Below, piece after piece: positions 17,365 to 26,765 of a stretch of DNA of 64,000 bases. Each line of letters starts with the position of its first letter. The stretch's first letter is position 1. The DNA comes from a bacterium (lineage in GTDB: Bacteria; Sysuimicrobiota; Sysuimicrobiia; Sysuimicrobiales; Segetimicrobiaceae): the NCBI GenBank assembly GCA_035308905.1, contig DATGFS010000031.1, forward strand, positions 1 to 64,000, given 5' to 3'. Below the pieces are notes generated by a model. That model saw nothing but the letters and a program-made list of their open reading frames with translations. It was not told where the DNA came from and made no database searches. Made by a program: the position numbers and the translations under genes.

Positions 17365-18939
17365 ATGAAGCGGCACGGCACCTTGACGCGGAGAGAGCTC
17401 GCCCAGCTGCTCGGATATGGGGCGGGAGCGACCGCGCTCGGCGGCCTCCTCAGCCGCCTCGATCCCGCCGGCCTCGCGGTGGCGGCGGCGCGGGACACCC
17501 TCACGGTCGCGCAGACGGTCGACGTTCCCACGTTCGACCCGCAGCGCACACTCGGCATCGACGCGATCGTCGCCGTCGCCGACATGTACGACCGCCTCGT
17601 CTACCTCGACTACGACAACAAGATCAAGCCGTGGCTCGCGACGTCCTGGGAGGCGTCACCCGACGGCCGCACGTGGACGTTCCACATGCGGGGCGATGCG
17701 AAGTTCCACGACGGCACGCCGGTCACATCCGAGGCCGTCAAATTCACAATCGAGCGCGCGATCGGTCCGGGGACCGGCGCCTCACTGAGCAAGACCTACC
17801 TCGCCGCGATTTCGGACGTGCAGACCCCGGACGCGCGCACGGTGCGGCTGACCACCAAAGAACCGCTCGGGCCGATGATGCGCAACGTCGGGCACCAGAT
17901 CGCGCTCGCGATCCTCAACCCCAAGGTCGTGCAGGCGCACGGCAACGACCTTTCCAAGCCGGTGGACGCCGGCGGCGGCATGTACCGGCTGGCGGACTGG
18001 AAGCCCGGCGAGGAGCTCGTCCTCGAGCGCAACGAGGCGTGGTGGGGGCCCAAGCCGTACTTCCGGCGGATCGTCTACAAGCCGGTGCCCGACGCGTCCA
18101 CCCGCTCCATCATGCTGGAGAAGGGACAGGCCGACGTGGCCACCGTGCTCCCCCTCGCCGACGTCCCGCGGTTGAAGAAAAACTCCGCCGTGCGCGTCAT
18201 CGAGAGCAACTCGATCCGCTCCACGTTCTTTTGCATCCAGATGGGCCGCCCCGCGATGACCGACGTGCGGGTGCGCCAGGCGCTCAACTACGCGGTTGAC
18301 GTGAACGCCATCATCACGTCGGTGCTGAACGGGTACGGCCGGCGCGAGCGCTCCATCCTCGGCGCGAACATGGAGTTCTACCAGCCGATGTACCGGTTCG
18401 ACTACAACGCCGCCAAGGCCAAACAGCTGCTGACCGAGGCCGGGGTGAAGCCGGGGACGCCCATCGTGATCGAGGGCCCACAGGGACGCTGGCCCGGAGA
18501 CGCCGAGATGGTGCAGGCGGTCGCCGGTTACCTGCAGGCGGTGGGCCTCGCCCCCCAGATCCACCTCTCCGGTGACTGGGCCAAGTACAACACCGTCGTC
18601 GCCCACAGCACGGACTGGGACCTCTACCTGACCGCGTGGGCGCCCGGCAACCTCGATGCCGACGGGACCTTCACCGCGATTACGTGGAGCAAGGGCTTCA
18701 ACAACGCGGGCCGCTACTCGAGCTCCGCGGCCGACGCGCTGATCGTCCAGGGCCGCTCCAGCATCGACCCCAAGGTCCGGGCGAAGACGTACGACGGGCT
18801 GCAGGCGTTGCTCGCGAAGGACGTGCCGTACCTGCTGCTGCAGACCGCGGTCTCGTTCAGCGGCACGCGGGCGGACATCTGCGGCGTAGAGGTCCGAGGA
18901 GACGACGCCAATTTGATCAAGAACGCCAAGGTCTGCTGA
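17365..18939 (+). CDS. Peptide-type ABC transporter substrate-binding protein (importer 2)
   Basis: Family 5 solute-binding protein, 524 aa. The N-terminus LTRRELAQLLGYGAG looks like a twin-arginine signal. VDVPTFDPQRTLG, FHMRGDAKFHDGTPVTSEAVKF, MYRLADWKPGE and VRQALNYAVD are family motifs. ATG 17365 sits behind AAAAGGAG. It is transcribed away from the LLM-dppB-dppC-M28 operon across a 214-nt gap and has no permease of its own, so it is most simply the binding protein of importer 2. The stop is 15 nt from the opposing AroM-like gene. Confidence 0.9.
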   Translation: MKRHGTLTRRELAQLLGYGAGATALGGLLSRLDPAGLAVAAARDTLTVAQTVDVPTFDPQRTLGIDAIVAVADMYDRLVYLDYDNKIKPWLATSWEASPDGRTWTFHMRGDAKFHDGTPVTSEAVKFTIERAIGPGTGASLSKTYLAAISDVQTPDARTVRLTTKEPLGPMMRNVGHQIALAILNPKVVQAHGNDLSKPVDAGGGMYRLADWKPGEELVLERNEAWWGPKPYFRRIVYKPVPDASTRSIMLEKGQADVATVLPLADVPRLKKNSAVRVIESNSIRSTFFCIQMGRPAMTDVRVRQALNYAVDVNAIITSVLNGYGRRERSILGANMEFYQPMYRFDYNAAKAKQLLTEAGVKPGTPIVIEGPQGRWPGDAEMVQAVAGYLQAVGLAPQIHLSGDWAKYNTVVAHSTDWDLYLTAWAPGNLDADGTFTAITWSKGFNNAGRYSSSAADALIVQGRSSIDPKVRAKTYDGLQALLAKDVPYLLLQTAVSFSGTRADICGVEVRGDDANLIKNAKVC

Positions 18940-18954
18940 GCCGCGACGCCGACG

Positions 18955-19659
18955 CTAACGCGCCGCGGCCGGGATGCGCCCCGCGGCCAGCAGCTCGTCG
19001 ACGAGGCGCGCCAGCAGCGACCGTGCGAGCACGACCGGCACCCCCGTTACCTCGCCGACTACCCGCCGCATCGGCTCGTCCATCCCGACGCACGTCATCC
19101 ACACCATCGAGACCTTCGCCGCCTTCAGCTCTTCCGCGGCCCTCCGGACGTCCTCGAGACGGCGCGTGCCGGTGTAGGGCGATGCCGCCGTGACGACCGC
19201 GTCGATACCGCACTCGGCGAACTGGCGGCGGGCGCCGTCAATCTGTCCGGACGATGGCTTGATCACACCGAGGCGCCGTCCGGAACCGAGCGCCGTGATC
19301 AGAGCGGGAAACACGCGCCCGGGATTGACGACCAGCACGTCGGAGCGAATGCCACTCCAGTCTGCCCCGCACAGGATGACCACGAACTCGGCGCCGCCGG
19401 CCCGGACCCCGTCTACGCACCGCTGCACGCTCGGGAAGATCTTGGCGTGGGACAGCAGCCGCTCCGTGCCATCCAGGAGCCGCGCGGCGATCCCGGGCTC
19501 GCCCGGTTCCGGCCCGAACGCACGAATCTCCGCCTCGGCCAGGCCGTCGAGCACACCGGCCTGCAGAATCTCCGCCGGATGCGAGAAGAGTTCCGACATC
19601 GCCGGCACCAGGTCGTCGCGAGGCGCCTGGCCGACCGTCACCATGCCGATCCGTGCCAT
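18955..19659 (-). CDS. AroM-family protein
   Basis: 234-aa protein of the AroM family, whose biochemical role is not established. It begins RIGMVTVGQAPRDDLVPAM, the family signature, and has VILCGADWSG, GVIKPSSGQ and ASPYTGTRR segments in an Asp/Glu racemase-like layout. ATG 19659 follows AGGAGG. It is 28 nt downstream of an amidohydrolase gene on the same strand, so the two likely form a small operon. AroM-family genes are often found with amino-acid or hydantoin catabolism, which would suit this neighbourhood, but this is context only. Confidence 0.85.
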   Translation of the reverse strand: MARIGMVTVGQAPRDDLVPAMSELFSHPAEILQAGVLDGLAEAEIRAFGPEPGEPGIAARLLDGTERLLSHAKIFPSVQRCVDGVRAGGAEFVVILCGADWSGIRSDVLVVNPGRVFPALITALGSGRRLGVIKPSSGQIDGARRQFAECGIDAVVTAASPYTGTRRLEDVRRAAEELKAAKVSMVWMTCVGMDEPMRRVVGEVTGVPVVLARSLLARLVDELLAAGRIPAAAR

Positions 19660-19687
19660 GGGATCCTCCTAGGTGGGGCGTCCGCTA

Positions 19688-20542
19688 TCACTGTAGCAGC
19701 AGGCGCTGCGCGTTGTCGCGCAGCACTTTCGGCCGCACCGCGTCTTTCACCGCGAGCGTCGCAAAGTCGGACATCCAGCGCTCCGGCGTGAGAAACGGCC
19801 AGTCCGAGCCGAAGAGGCACTTGTTCTGGAGCGGGCCGTTCATCTGCTCGACGAGCTCCGCGGGGAAATACTTGGGCGACCAGCCGGACAGATCGATGAA
19901 GACATTGGCTTTGTGGCGCGCCATCGCCAGCTGCTCCGCCTGCCACGGCCAGCCGGGGTGCGCGAGGATGATCTGGAGAGACGGAAAATCCGCGGCCACG
20001 TCGTCCACCAGCATCGGGTTCACGTACTTGAGCTTGTAGCCCCCGCCGCCCGGCTCGCCCGCGCCGCTGCCCATCGTCCCGGAGTGAAAGAGACAGACGA
20101 GGCCCATCTCCGCGGCGGCCGCCCACAGCGGAGAGAACCGCTCGTCGTTCGGTGCGAATTTCTGCAGACCGGGATGCAGTTTCAGCCCACGCAGGCCCAG
20201 CGTTTCGCGGGCCCGCCGCGCTTCGTCGACGGCGGACGCCCCCTTCCACGGATCGACGCCGGCAAAGCCGACAAAGACGTCGGGGTGGGCGCGCACCGCG
20301 GCGGCGATGTGGTCGTTCGGGACGGGCGGCTTCCCCGACGCGGTCGACGTGTCCATCCCGAGCAGCACGGCCATCATCTTGCGCGACCGGTACTGATCCG
20401 CGAGTTCGTCCATCGAGACCGTCGGGATCTCGCGGCTGAAATACTTGGCCATCGACGCGAGTTCGTCGCCGAAGACGCCGCGCGCCTCCGCGCTCATCGG
20501 ATGGACGTGGACGTCGATCGCCAGCAGGTCGGTTGGGATCAT
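19688..20542 (-). CDS. Amidohydrolase-2 family metal-dependent hydrolase/decarboxylase
   Basis: TIM-barrel amidohydrolase of the ACMSD-like group, 284 aa. Metal-site candidates are IDVHVHP at the N-terminus, a GLKLHPGLQ segment, LFHSGT, ILAHPGWPW and GSDWPF (catalytic Asp). Such proteins decarboxylate or hydrolyse ring or lactone substrates. ATG 20542 has GAGGA 6 nt upstream; an upstream in-frame TTG (20578) is less likely. First gene of a pair with the AroM-like gene, divergent from the ALDH7 gene. Confidence 0.86.
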   Translation of the reverse strand: MIPTDLLAIDVHVHPMSAEARGVFGDELASMAKYFSREIPTVSMDELADQYRSRKMMAVLLGMDTSTASGKPPVPNDHIAAAVRAHPDVFVGFAGVDPWKGASAVDEARRARETLGLRGLKLHPGLQKFAPNDERFSPLWAAAAEMGLVCLFHSGTMGSGAGEPGGGGYKLKYVNPMLVDDVAADFPSLQIILAHPGWPWQAEQLAMARHKANVFIDLSGWSPKYFPAELVEQMNGPLQNKCLFGSDWPFLTPERWMSDFATLAVKDAVRPKVLRDNAQRLLLQ

Positions 20543-20610
20543 GGGCGTCCTCGCGGCCGTGGTGAGGAATGGTGACAAATGGTTCGGGGCGCCGCGGCCG
20601 GAGCCTTTCC

Positions 20611-20639
20611 TTGGTGAAGATTAGGATTAGACTGATATC
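20611..20639 (+). promoter_or_regulatory. Possible sigma-70-type promoter for the ALDH7 gene
   Basis: TTGGTG at 20611-20616 and GATATC at 20634-20639 are 17 nt apart in a locally AT-rich stretch of otherwise very GC-rich DNA, 26 nt before the start codon at 20665. This is a match by eye only. Confidence 0.3.
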
Positions 20640-20664
20640 GGCGGCGTCTCCGAGGAGGCAAACC

Positions 20665-22188
20665 ATGAGGGCCTTGCTGGACAAGCTCCACCTCAGCGAC
20701 GTGAACCCCGGTGCGTGCACCGGCCCGGACGGCTGGCTCAACGACCCCCGCGGCAAGGCGCTCGTCTCGTACAACCCGGCCACCGGCGAACCGATCGCCC
20801 AGGTGATCCAGGCCACCGCGGCAACCTACGACGCGGTCGTGCAGTCCGCGGGCGAAACCTTCCGCACCTGGCGCGCGACGCCCGCCCCGGTGCGGGGACA
20901 GATCGTCCGCGACCTCGGCAACGCGCTGCGCGAGGCCAAGGAACCGCTCGGCGAATTGGTGTCGCTCGAGACGGGCAAGATCAAGGTCGAAGGCATGGGC
21001 GAGGTCCAGGAGATGATCGATATCTGCGACTTCGCCGCCGGGCTGTCGCGACAGCTCTACGGGGTGACCACCCAGTCGGAACGCGCCGGGCACCGGATGT
21101 ACGAGCAGTGGCACCCGCTCGGCGTCGTCGGCATCATCACCGCCTTCAACTTCCCGTGCGCGGTGTGGTCGTGGAACTCGGCGATCGCCGCGGCGTGCGG
21201 CGACACCATGGTCTGGAAGCCCGCCTCAGCCGTTCCCCTGACCGCCCTCGCGGTCCAGCAGATCACGAACCGGGTCTCCGCCGACCACGGCGTGCGCGGG
21301 GTGTTCAACGTCGTCGTCGGCAGCGGCGAAGACGTCGGCGAGCGCATGCTCAACGACGCCCGCCTCCCCCTGATCTCGTTTACCGGCTCGGTGAAGATGG
21401 GCCGGCACGCCGCGGAGACCGTGGCCGGGCGCCTCGGACGCACGATCCTGGAACTGGGCGGCAACAACGGCATCATTGTGACCGAGGACGCCGATCTCGA
21501 CCTGGCGGTGCGGGCCATCGTCTTCGGCGCGGTCGGCACCGCGGGCCAGCGGTGCACGTCCACCCGCCGCATCATCATGCAGCGCGGCATCGCCCCCGCC
21601 CTCACGCGCCGGCTGATCAAGGCGTACGAACAGGTGACGATCGGCAATCCGCTCGAGGATGGGATCCTGATGGGGCCGCTGGTGAACGAAGCGGCCGTCG
21701 ACGCCATGATGGCGGCCCTCGACACGGTCAAGGCCCAGGGCGGGGACGTGCTGTTCGGCGGCACTCGCCTGCCGGAGAAGGGCCGCTGCTTCGCCGCCCC
21801 CACGCTCGTGCGGATGCCGCGGCAGACGCCCATCGTACTCGAAGAGACGTTCGCGCCGATTCTCTACCTCATCGAGTACGAGACGCTCGACGAGGCGATC
21901 GCCCTGCACAACGAGGTGCCGCAGGGACTGTCGAGCGCGATCTTCTCCACGAACCTCCTGACGGTCGAGCGGTTCCTCTCGACCGTGGGCTCGGACTGCG
22001 GGATGGCCAACGTCAACGTGGGGACCAGCGGGGCGGAGATCGGCCTCGGGTTCGGCGGCGAGAAGGAGACGGGCGGCGGCCGCGAGGCGGGGTCGGACGC
22101 CTGGAAAGGCTACATGCGGCGGCAGTCCAACGTGATCAACTGGTCGCGGGAGCTGCCGCTGGCGCAAGGCATCAAGTTCGGGGAGTAA
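20665..22188 (+). CDS. ALDH7-family aldehyde dehydrogenase (aminoadipate semialdehyde dehydrogenase-like)
   Basis: NAD-dependent aldehyde dehydrogenase of 507 aa. GQRCTSTRR holds the nucleophile Cys297 and ELGGNN the general base Glu263. The AFNFPCAVWSWNSAIAAACGD segment and the GSDAWKGYMRRQSN C-terminus match the antiquitin/ALDH7 group, which oxidises 2-aminoadipate 6-semialdehyde (piperideine-6-carboxylate) in lysine breakdown. ATG 20665 follows GAGGAGG. It is a lone plus-strand gene between minus-strand operons; its last 17 nt overlap the opposing ThDP enzyme gene. The lysine-pathway role is plausible, but other lysine genes are not seen here. Confidence 0.92.
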   Translation: MRALLDKLHLSDVNPGACTGPDGWLNDPRGKALVSYNPATGEPIAQVIQATAATYDAVVQSAGETFRTWRATPAPVRGQIVRDLGNALREAKEPLGELVSLETGKIKVEGMGEVQEMIDICDFAAGLSRQLYGVTTQSERAGHRMYEQWHPLGVVGIITAFNFPCAVWSWNSAIAAACGDTMVWKPASAVPLTALAVQQITNRVSADHGVRGVFNVVVGSGEDVGERMLNDARLPLISFTGSVKMGRHAAETVAGRLGRTILELGGNNGIIVTEDADLDLAVRAIVFGAVGTAGQRCTSTRRIIMQRGIAPALTRRLIKAYEQVTIGNPLEDGILMGPLVNEAAVDAMMAALDTVKAQGGDVLFGGTRLPEKGRCFAAPTLVRMPRQTPIVLEETFAPILYLIEYETLDEAIALHNEVPQGLSSAIFSTNLLTVERFLSTVGSDCGMANVNVGTSGAEIGLGFGGEKETGGGREAGSDAWKGYMRRQSNVINWSRELPLAQGIKFGE

Positions 22189-23887
22189 GGCCCTCCTCCG
22201 TCCATTCCTTGTTCGGGAAGTTCTTGAACCCGACGTAGTAGTCGAACGTGTCGACGGCAAACTCGACCACCGCCGGCGTGCCGGCGCGATTGGCGTCCAG
22301 CGCCCGCCGCAGCGCCGGCGTGATCTCCTCGGGCCGCTCGACGTGCTCGGCGGCGCAGCCGTGCGCCCGCGCGAGCGCCGGGATGTCGGGCGCCGCGGTG
22401 AAGTCCGTGGCGATGTAGCGCCGTCCGTGCAGCTCCTGGTGCCACTTCGGCCAGCCGAGGCTGCGCGTGTTGAGCACGATCCACGTCACCGGCGCCTTGT
22501 ACTGCACCGCGGTCGAGAGCTCTTGGGGCATCATGAACAGCGCCCCGTCGCCGGCGACGCAGACGACCTTCTTCCCGGGCCGCGCCAGCTTGGCGCCGAT
22601 CGCGCCGGTGATGCCGGCGCCCATGCACGTCTGCTCGCCCATCGCCACGTGGTCGCCGGCGTCGAGCACCCGGTAGTAGGGGTGGAAGTAGCTCCACAAG
22701 TCCTGGCCGCCGTTCTCGTTGATGAGGATCGTATCGCGCCCGAAGACCGCGTTCAGCTCGTGCACGATGCGCTTCGACTTGAGCGGGATCGAGCTCGCCG
22801 CCGCGCACTCCGCGTCGACCTCGCGCGCGAAGGCGTCTTTGTCGCGCACGCGCTCGTCGGCGTGCGCCTTACGGCTCCGGCGCGCCCCGGGAGACTCCGC
22901 CAGCGCCCCGCGCAGCTGCCGGAGGACCACCGACGCGTCGCCGATCACCGCCGCGTCGGGCACCCAGTTGCGGCCGATCTCGAACGGGTCGATGTCGATC
23001 TGCAGAAAACGGGCGCGGTCGGGGAAGATCTTCCAATCGCCGGACTGGAAGCCTTCCATGCGGGACCCGACGGTGATCAACAGATCCGCGCCGTTGAACA
23101 CGTCCCTGCCGGGACGGGTCCGGTAGAGTCCGACGAGGCCGAACGCGAGCGGATGTTCCTCGGAAATCGAGCCGCGGCCTGAGAACGTGGTCATCACCGG
23201 GAGATGCTCCTGCTCCGCCAGCGCCAGGAGGCCGGCGCCCGCGGCCGAGAGCACGACCCCGCCGCCCGCCACGAGCACCGGACGCTCCGCGGCGGCGATC
23301 ATCTCGGCCGCCCGCGTCAAGGCCTCCGGGTCCGCGGCGCAGCGAAGCGGCCTGGGCGACGGCCGGTAGGGTTCCATCTCGACCGACGCGGTGCCGACGT
23401 CGGACGGGATCTCCACGAACACCGGCCCGGGCTTGCCGGTGCCCGCCACCGAGAACGCGCGCCGCATCGTCCACGGAATCCGGTCCGCACGCTCGACCCG
23501 CACGTTCCACTTGGTGATCGGCCGGGCGATGCCGACCGCGTCGTTCTCTTGAAACGCCCCCATGCCGGTCAACCGGCTCGGGGCGCCGGTCGCGATGAAG
23601 ATGACCGGGGCGCACGCCGAGTAGGCCTCGAGCATCCCGGAGACGAGATTGGTCATGCCGGGCCCGGGGCTGCCGTGCGCGACCGTGACGCGGTTCGTCA
23701 GGCGTGCCTCGGCCATCGCCATGAACGCGCCGGAGCCTTCGTGCCGAACCAGAATCGGCGCGATCTCAGGCGCGTCGTAGAGCGCGTCGTACAGGTGGGT
23801 GGGATCGCCGGGCAGTCCGTACACGCGCCGGACGCCCTCCGACCGAAGCGCTTCCACGACGGCCTGCCACCCGGTCATCTTTGGCAT
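22172..23887 (-). CDS. Thiamine diphosphate-dependent enzyme (acetolactate synthase-like)
   Basis: 571-aa ThDP enzyme with the three usual domains: an N-terminal Pyr domain with catalytic Glu50 (RHEGSGAFMA), a central domain (ERPVLVAGGGV), and a PP domain with GDGALFMMPQELSTAV. The second part of the ThDP/Mg motif reads VLNTRSLG where many relatives have NN. The family includes acetolactate synthase, glyoxylate carboligase and benzoylformate decarboxylase; the exact reaction is open, though a decarboxylase or carboligase on a 2-oxo acid is likely. ATG 23887 follows GGAGGG. Last gene of the ten-gene operon starting with importer 3. Confidence 0.87.
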   Translation of the reverse strand: MPKMTGWQAVVEALRSEGVRRVYGLPGDPTHLYDALYDAPEIAPILVRHEGSGAFMAMAEARLTNRVTVAHGSPGPGMTNLVSGMLEAYSACAPVIFIATGAPSRLTGMGAFQENDAVGIARPITKWNVRVERADRIPWTMRRAFSVAGTGKPGPVFVEIPSDVGTASVEMEPYRPSPRPLRCAADPEALTRAAEMIAAAERPVLVAGGGVVLSAAGAGLLALAEQEHLPVMTTFSGRGSISEEHPLAFGLVGLYRTRPGRDVFNGADLLITVGSRMEGFQSGDWKIFPDRARFLQIDIDPFEIGRNWVPDAAVIGDASVVLRQLRGALAESPGARRSRKAHADERVRDKDAFAREVDAECAAASSIPLKSKRIVHELNAVFGRDTILINENGGQDLWSYFHPYYRVLDAGDHVAMGEQTCMGAGITGAIGAKLARPGKKVVCVAGDGALFMMPQELSTAVQYKAPVTWIVLNTRSLGWPKWHQELHGRRYIATDFTAAPDIPALARAHGCAAEHVERPEEITPALRRALDANRAGTPAVVEFAVDTFDYYVGFKNFPNKEWTEEGLTPRT

Positions 23888-23924
23888 GTCCGGTCCCTCC
23901 CGCCGGCGGACCCGGCCGCCGATT

Positions 23925-24326
23925 CTACCTGTCCTGCGTCTCCAGCGTCTCCGCGAATTGAACGAGCACGCCGTGCCCGCTCTTCGGGTGAACGAAGAGC
24001 TCCCGCCACGCCGGGTTGTCGTAGTTTTCGCCCACCACGCGGTATCCGGCGGCGCGCAGCTTCGCCGCCCACGCGCGCAGCCCCGTGACCTTGAACGTGA
24101 TGTGGTGCAGACCCTCGCCGTGGTCGCGCAGGAACCGCAGGAGAAAACTGTCGTCCCCCTTCGGCTCCAGCAGCTCGACAACGCCGCCCGGCAGCACATA
24201 CTGCTGGAACGTGAACCTGTTCCCGGCTCCGCTCTCGCCGGGAGTGGCGCCGAGAAGATCCTGTAAGAACGGCTCCGCGTCCAGGATGCGGCGAACCGCT
24301 ATGGCCACGTGATCGAAAACCACCAT
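23925..24326 (-). CDS. VOC-family (glyoxalase-fold) protein, methylmalonyl-CoA epimerase-like
   Basis: 133-aa vicinal-oxygen-chelate protein with two beta-alpha-beta-beta-beta modules. FDHVAIAV with His6, VVELLEP, GLHHITFKV and FVHPKSGHGVLVQF match methylmalonyl-CoA epimerase-type proteins. The position usually occupied by the final metal ligand Glu (in IEL or VEL) is Gln here. ATG 24326 has GAGGTG 6 nt upstream; the in-frame GTG 24335 is an alternative. It lies between the ornithine cyclodeaminase-family and ThDP genes in the same operon. Confidence 0.8.
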   Translation of the reverse strand: MVVFDHVAIAVRRILDAEPFLQDLLGATPGESGAGNRFTFQQYVLPGGVVELLEPKGDDSFLLRFLRDHGEGLHHITFKVTGLRAWAAKLRAAGYRVVGENYDNPAWRELFVHPKSGHGVLVQFAETLETQDR

Positions 24327-24387
24327 TACGGGCACCTCGCGATCGGGACGGATGCGACGAAGATCGTCGGCGCTTTCCGGAGACGGC

Positions 24388-25377
24388 TCACAGGGTAAGG
24401 GGCGTGCCGCGGCCGAGCGTTCTCGCGCGTTCGTAGACGGCGGCGGCCATCGCGATGTCGCACGCGGCGATGCCCAGATTGAGCACCAGGATCCGCTCGC
24501 GCTCGCTCGCGCGGCCCGCCGCGCGCCCGAGCAGCACCTCGCCGATCTCCGCGGCGAACGAGGGCACGCCCGACGGAAACCGGCCGATCACCTCGGGCGT
24601 GCCGAAGGCGCGGCGGTCGTCGACCAGGACCCGGTCGACCGCATACAGGATGCCGGTCTCCTTGCCGCCGTTGTCGAGCACGACCGTCGTCACGCCGGGC
24701 TTGAGCCACGCAATCTCGAGCAGCGGGGTGGTCGTGTTGGTGGTCACGGTCACGACGACGTCGGCCTCCCGCACCGCCTCTTCGCGGTTCGCCGTCGGGA
24801 CGAGCGCCGGCACGACGCGCGGCGCCATCACGGCGCAGAGCCGCTCCGCGGCCGGCGTCTCGCGGCCGACGACCCAAATCCTGGCAAGCGACGGCAGCAC
24901 GCGCGGCAGCACCTCGAGGTGGGCCCGCGCCTCCACGCCCGCCCCCACCACGGCCGCGACCGCCGTCCCGGACCTCGCGCAGGCTTCGAGCGAGACTCCG
25001 GTCATCGCGGACGTGCGCGCGGCGGTCACCACGGTCCCGTCCATCACGGCGATCGGCATCCCGGTCGGCGGGTCGTTGAGCACAATCAACGCCGGGATCG
25101 TCGGAAGACCGAGGGCCTTGTTCTTCGGATAGTCGCCGAGCCACTTGATCCCGAGACCGCGATTCTCGGGAAGGAGCGCCGGCATCGCGTGCGCGTGGCG
25201 CGCGCCCGGCGGGTGGACGCCGAACTTGGGCGGCATCTCGACCAGACCTTGCGCGTGCCAGACGAGCGCTTCCTTGATGCAGGCGAGGCGCTCCTCGACC
25301 GCAGGCAACGCCGCCGTCACATCGTCGCGGGATAGCCAAAGGACCGGGGCGGCACGACCGCCGGCCCCGTCAGCCAT
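24388..25377 (-). CDS. Ornithine cyclodeaminase/mu-crystallin family protein
   Basis: 329-aa NAD(P)-dependent imine-forming or imine-reducing enzyme. Seen: PPKFGVHPPGARHAHAMPA, GIKWLGDYPKNKALGLP (substrate region), TAARTSAMTG and a Rossmann segment AVVGAGVEARAH. Known family members are ornithine cyclodeaminase, ketimine reductase and the iminosuccinate reductase BhcD. ATG 25377 or GTG 25380 may be the start. It lies 20 nt after the first MmgE/PrpD gene and precedes the VOC gene, so it is part of the importer 3 operon and probably acts on an amino or imino acid. Confidence 0.88.
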   Translation of the reverse strand: MADGAGGRAAPVLWLSRDDVTAALPAVEERLACIKEALVWHAQGLVEMPPKFGVHPPGARHAHAMPALLPENRGLGIKWLGDYPKNKALGLPTIPALIVLNDPPTGMPIAVMDGTVVTAARTSAMTGVSLEACARSGTAVAAVVGAGVEARAHLEVLPRVLPSLARIWVVGRETPAAERLCAVMAPRVVPALVPTANREEAVREADVVVTVTTNTTTPLLEIAWLKPGVTTVVLDNGGKETGILYAVDRVLVDDRRAFGTPEVIGRFPSGVPSFAAEIGEVLLGRAAGRASERERILVLNLGIAACDIAMAAAVYERARTLGRGTPLTL

Positions 25378-25397
25378 CACACGTCAACCGTTACGCC

Positions 25398-26765
25398 TCA
25401 TCCATCGCGACGGAGCAGGCGCGCGAGGTCGGCGACGTCGGCGACCTCTTCGAACCTGCCGACCATCTCACCGATCTCGCCGCGGCGCCGCGCGCTGATC
25501 ACGTCCTCGGTGAGGCGCGCGAACTTGCGGTGCACCTCGTCGCGCGGCAGCGGCCGCTCGGGCGCGCCCTTAGGGTGGGATACGTCGCGGCTGTAGCGGC
25601 CGCGGGATGTCTCGACCTCGACGATCGAACGATACAGATCAGGATACGTCCGGTCGAGCTCTTTGTCGCCGACCACGTCGACCCGCTCGGACAGCGCCCG
25701 AATCCCCGGGTCCGTCCGGCGGTCGTGCAGGATATCTTCGAAATCGACGACCCCCTTGTGCGCGGCGAGCGCCAGCACGTACTGCGCGCAGTGGGATCGC
25801 AGCGGGTTTCCGTCGATCACGTGGTAGCCGCCGGCGGGATAGCGCAGCGTGATGTGGCGGATGTCCGCGGCGCGCACGCCCTCCGTCTGTTGTATGTCGA
25901 GCAGCCCATCGAGACCCGGATGGATGAACGCGCAGCAGGCGTACTGCTTGATCGCGATCTCCATCACCTTGAACGTCGTGCCCAGCCCGTCGAAGAGCGC
26001 CGCCTCGTCCCACCGGCCGGTGAACGCGTGCCCGAGCGGATACTTGCCTTCGAAAATCGCCGGCGGGCCCCCGAACCCGCACGAGGCGAGGTGCGCGGCG
26101 GACACCCCGTGGTGGGACGCCAGGCCCATGTTGAACGGACGGGAGTGTTCGGTGTCGTCGCTCACCCAGGCGAGGAGCCCCGAGGTCTCCGTGCCGGCGA
26201 GCCCGAACGCGTGGCGCAGCGGCGGCCCTTCGAGGCCGTACAGGCGCGCCGCGGCGGCCAGCGACCCGAACGTTCCGGCGACGCAGGTCGGGTGGAACCC
26301 GCGCGCGTACAGCGCCGCGCCGCCGAGCGCGTAGCTGACCCGGCAGGCGCTCTCGATCCCGACGACGATCGCCGCCAGCACGTCCTTGCCCGAGCGGTGC
26401 ATGCGCTCGCCCACGGCGAGCGCCGCCGGTCCGACGACCGCGATCGCGTGCATGATCGCGCCGGCGTGGTGGCTCTCGATGTCGCAGTAGTAGCCGAACG
26501 TGCCGTTGACGAGCGCCGCGGTGGCGCAGTTGGTGCGGAGATCGGTGCCGAAGACCTGGGCCTCCGGCGTCCCCCCCGTCTCCTGCACGAAGCGCCGCAG
26601 CACCGCGCCGATGTCGTAGCGCGGGGACGTCGCGGACAGGAGCGCGCCGAGGCCGTCGTAGAGGATCTCCTTGGTGCGGTCCACGACGTCCGCCGGGATG
26701 CGCTCGTACGGGAACGTCTCGACGAACCGGGCGAAGCGGTCGGTCATGCCGGCGGCTGCGCTCAT
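25398..26765 (-). CDS. MmgE/PrpD-family protein (copy C of three)
   Basis: 455-aa member of the family that includes 2-methylcitrate dehydratase PrpD, cis-aconitate decarboxylase and iminodisuccinate epimerase. Family signs: FGYYCDIESHHAGAIMHAIA, the FHPTCVAGTFGSLAAAARL segment, IKQYACCAFIHPGLDGLL and GNPLRSHCAQYVLALA. ATG 26765 overlaps the stop of the next PrpD gene as ATGA. Third in order of transcription in a block of three PrpD-family genes. It and copy B share the C-terminal KSHCAQY/RSHCAQY pattern, so these two look closest to each other. Confidence 0.9.
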   Translation of the reverse strand: MSAAAGMTDRFARFVETFPYERIPADVVDRTKEILYDGLGALLSATSPRYDIGAVLRRFVQETGGTPEAQVFGTDLRTNCATAALVNGTFGYYCDIESHHAGAIMHAIAVVGPAALAVGERMHRSGKDVLAAIVVGIESACRVSYALGGAALYARGFHPTCVAGTFGSLAAAARLYGLEGPPLRHAFGLAGTETSGLLAWVSDDTEHSRPFNMGLASHHGVSAAHLASCGFGGPPAIFEGKYPLGHAFTGRWDEAALFDGLGTTFKVMEIAIKQYACCAFIHPGLDGLLDIQQTEGVRAADIRHITLRYPAGGYHVIDGNPLRSHCAQYVLALAAHKGVVDFEDILHDRRTDPGIRALSERVDVVGDKELDRTYPDLYRSIVEVETSRGRYSRDVSHPKGAPERPLPRDEVHRKFARLTEDVISARRRGEIGEMVGRFEEVADVADLARLLRRDG

